A DNA stretch of 64,000 nucleotides from M3007 sp044350425 (lineage in GTDB: Bacteria; Bacteroidota; Bacteroidia; Chitinophagales; Saprospiraceae). Both the position numbers and the translations under genes were made by a program. The stretch is from the NCBI GenBank assembly GCA_044350425.1, contig JBILHS010000009.1, positions 25,529 through 89,528 on the forward strand. The letters run 5' to 3'. The notes beneath the pieces were generated by a model. That model was not told where the DNA came from. It worked only from the letters and a program-made list of their open reading frames with translations, and did no database searches. Positions 62,188-64,000 of this stretch are shown piece after piece; position 1 is the stretch's first letter, and every line of letters begins with the position of its first letter.

Positions 62188-62218
62188 AATCCGTGTCCAA
62201 TCCGTGTCATCCGTGTTC
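62188..62218. repeat. Microrepeat arm overlapping the kinase stop codon
   Basis: AATCCGTGTCCAATCCGTG... reiterates ATCCGTGTC on a 9-11 nt beat. It is the inverse of GAACACGGATTGCGCGG... at 61680-61721 upstream of the response regulator. The kinase's stop TGA (62209-62207) and its last three codons (EHG) lie inside this arm. Confidence 0.75.
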
Positions 62219-64000
62219 TCCTAATCCCACCCCCATCCGCCGTATACGTATCTCCGCCAAAGTCCCGCCCTCCGGCCTGGCACTAATCCCCCATTTCGCC
62301 GGAAACCCAAGCTTGCCCATCAAATGTAAACGCTTTTGCAACAATTCTCCCCCGCGGGACCGATATCTGAACAACTGCGGACTCCCGCCGGAAGCTGCCG
62401 ACTGCCCTACCCCATCGTCTTCCACCGAAATGACCAGATCCTCCCCCGCTTCCCGGAAAACAATGCGGATAAACCCGGCTTTCCCGGCATTGGGTTTAAT
62501 CCCGTGGATCACCGCATTCTCCGCCAAAGGCTGTACCAGGAGCGGCGGAATAAAAACACGCGCCGGATCGCCGGCCACCTCATTCCTGATCTCATATTGA
62601 AAATTAGGACTGTGCTGCATGGCCTCCAGTTGCAGGTAATTTTCGAGAAACCGGGTCTCATGATCCAACGAAATGGTCGGAAAAGGATACCGGGCGTTTG
62701 GATCGGGCGCAATGGAAAGTTCCAGAACCTCCCGGATCAGGCGCGCGATCCGGACCAAATGATTCGAAGCTTCCGATTTACTTCGGTTGTTGATGGAATT
62801 CTGCAAAGAACTCAGCAGGTTGAACAGGATATGCGGGTTCAACTGGGCTTGCACGGTGCCCAGCTGGGTTTGATGCAATAACGCCTTGAGTTCCTTCTCT
62901 TTTTTCTGTTTCAACCGTAAATAGACCCCAAAGCCGAGCACCAGTATGCCTGCGACCCAAAAGAGCCATTGGATGAATCCACGCTGCATAAAGGGCAATG
63001 CGACCTGCACACTCGCCTGGACATACGGCCATTCAGACGCTGCGATCATGGGGATCTCCGCCCGGAATAAAAGGGTGTTTTGCCCCTGTTGTAATCCGGT
63101 GACACGCACCGAAGTCAGCGATCCGGCCTTTTGAAATTCCCCGCCATTCAGGGAATACGACAGACTGAAATCCCCGGCATTCAGATTGATCAGGCTGAGT
63201 GCCACCTCCACACTGTTGCCATATATGATCTCCTCCGGCGCCGTCTGATGGAATGCCATCCGTTCCTGGTTGATGCTTTCGAGCCGGAGACTGGGCCTTA
63301 CCAGCGGCTTCTGGATCTGATTCGCCAGCCTGATCCGCTGGATGCCATTGCCGGCCGGGATCCAGAGATAGGTTCCATCAAAAGATGCGCCATTGTCGCT
63401 GGCTTCGAGCAACTGAAACCCGTTCTTCTCGGCCCAATATCCCTTCAGGATCGGGATGGCCGGCTGGTGAATGTCCAGCAAGAGCAGCTCCGTATCGGTC
63501 ACCACAGCCAGGTGATGATCGGGCAGCTGCACCAGATTGTTCACCGGGTTGTTGGACAAATAGCCGGTCGCTGCGATGAATTGATCGCTGACCGGATCCA
63601 GATAGAACAGGCCTTTATGACCTCCGATCCAAACCACCCCTGCATCATTGATCAACAGACAATTGCTACGTCCGGGTGCTGCATAAAAGTGCTTTTCCGT
63701 GCCATCCGGCAACAGGTGCAAAATGCCGCCCCGACCCGTGGCCCAAAGACTACCATCCACCGCCACATCCAGGTCTGAAAGTCCGGCGCCCAGGGTCACC
63801 TTGGAAGGCAAGGCAAGGGTCTGAAGCACCCGGTCAAAGGCTGGGTCAATGCTGTACAAGCTGGTTCCGGCCACCCAATAACACTGCCGGCGCGCATCCC
63901 AAGTTAGCGCCTCGATCGGTTCCTTGAGTTGAAACAGCACGGGCTGACCCTGTTTCAGGTGGTAAAATCCCTTGTAGCCGCCGAACAGCAGGGTTCCATC
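62207..64000 (-). CDS. LytS-type sensor histidine kinase with propeller sensor, partial
   Basis: The frame is open to the right window edge, so the N-terminus is missing (about 597 residues seen). Propeller repeats of the two-component Reg_prop type (SLWATGRGGILHLLPDG, VVWIGGHKGLFYLDP) lead to a Y_Y_Y-like Ig domain (FSLSYSLNGGEFQKAG). One membrane span (FIQWLFWVAGILVLGFGVYL) follows. The His_kinase domain has the phospho-acceptor in QLNPHILFNLLSSLQNSINN and the ATPase part in PPLLVQPLAENAVIHGI and ISVEDDGVG. It senses an extracytoplasmic signal and presumably phosphorylates the LytTR regulator downstream. Confidence 0.93.
   Translation of the reverse strand, partial: DGTLLFGGYKGFYHLKQGQPVLFQLKEPIEALTWDARRQCYWVAGTSLYSIDPAFDRVLQTLALPSKVTLGAGLSDLDVAVDGSLWATGRGGILHLLPDGTEKHFYAAPGRSNCLLINDAGVVWIGGHKGLFYLDPVSDQFIAATGYLSNNPVNNLVQLPDHHLAVVTDTELLLLDIHQPAIPILKGYWAEKNGFQLLEASDNGASFDGTYLWIPAGNGIQRIRLANQIQKPLVRPSLRLESINQERMAFHQTAPEEIIYGNSVEVALSLINLNAGDFSLSYSLNGGEFQKAGSLTSVRVTGLQQGQNTLLFRAEIPMIAASEWPYVQASVQVALPFMQRGFIQWLFWVAGILVLGFGVYLRLKQKKEKELKALLHQTQLGTVQAQLNPHILFNLLSSLQNSINNRSKSEASNHLVRIARLIREVLELSIAPDPNARYPFPTISLDHETRFLENYLQLEAMQHSPNFQYEIRNEVAGDPARVFIPPLLVQPLAENAVIHGIKPNAGKAGFIRIVFREAGEDLVISVEDDGVGQSAASGGSPQLFRYRSRGGELLQKRLHLMGKLGFPAKWGISARPEGGTLAEIRIRRMGVGLGEHG

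Noticed and set aside
62336..62881. 181-codon + strand open frame opposite the sensor kinase
   Set aside because: Fully antisense to the kinase catalytic domain, with Arg/Pro-rich shadow composition.

Overview
The window comes from a member of the Bacteroidota, most likely Saprospiraceae or a close relative. The evidence is a SusC/SusD pair, two secreted proteins ending in type IX secretion (T9SS) C-terminal sorting domains, DUF1573 and DUF4340 proteins, LytTR/LytS-type signalling, start codons without Shine-Dalgarno sequences, and many promoters carrying the Bacteroidota -7 element TAnnTTTG (often TAnnTTCG), sometimes with TTG about 21 nt upstream. I found no rRNA, tRNA, CRISPR array, transposase or phage gene.

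Layout. 1-6.5 kb is housekeeping: truB (cut by the left edge), clpB with a 22-bp perfect hairpin in its leader, two paralogous small LETM1-like membrane proteins, and the coupled rimO-yraN pair. 6.7-10.1 kb is a three-gene minus-strand operon (FAD oxidoreductase, DUF4340, TonB/TPR protein). 10.1-10.5 kb holds a short minus-strand transcription unit with tiny ORFs. 10.8-18.5 kb has a saccharopine dehydrogenase, a VWA protein, cca, dusB, a biotin carboxylase and a class IV aminotransferase. 18.7-29 kb has a T9SS metalloprotease, a SUMF1-family protein, a TMTC-like TPR membrane protein, a DsbA/FrnE-like lipoprotein and a 1233-residue T9SS adhesin-like protein with nine internal repeats. 29.2-31.3 kb is aguA-aguB (agmatine to putrescine).

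31.6-46.1 kb is a nutrient-uptake-like locus: SusC, SusD, a sugar-porter MFS, two tandem giant VCBS/ASPIC-UnbV lipoproteins and an MBOAT acyltransferase. 46-55 kb has an uncharacterised helical protein, small ORFs, rimM, DUF1573, a polysaccharide-deacetylase-like protein, lhgO and an amidohydrolase that has lost most metal ligands. 54.5-58.6 kb has an M16 peptidase pair and yajC. 59-64 kb has a lipoprotein, a wrecked lactonase gene, a LytTR response regulator with a truncated tandem copy, and its sensor kinase (cut by the right edge).

The most unusual feature is the repeat landscape. Four spacers between co-directional genes carry inverted arms built from short reiterated words (9-nt, 7-nt and about 9-10-nt periods), with the distal arm abutting or supplying the upstream gene's stop codon. 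A separate palindrome/MITE-like family (core GTGCAGCGCACCGGAAC) occurs three times. Short C/G palindromes are inserted in frame at three FG-GAP-type loops of one VCBS gene. A recent tandem duplication differs by exactly one palindromic element, giving a before/after picture.
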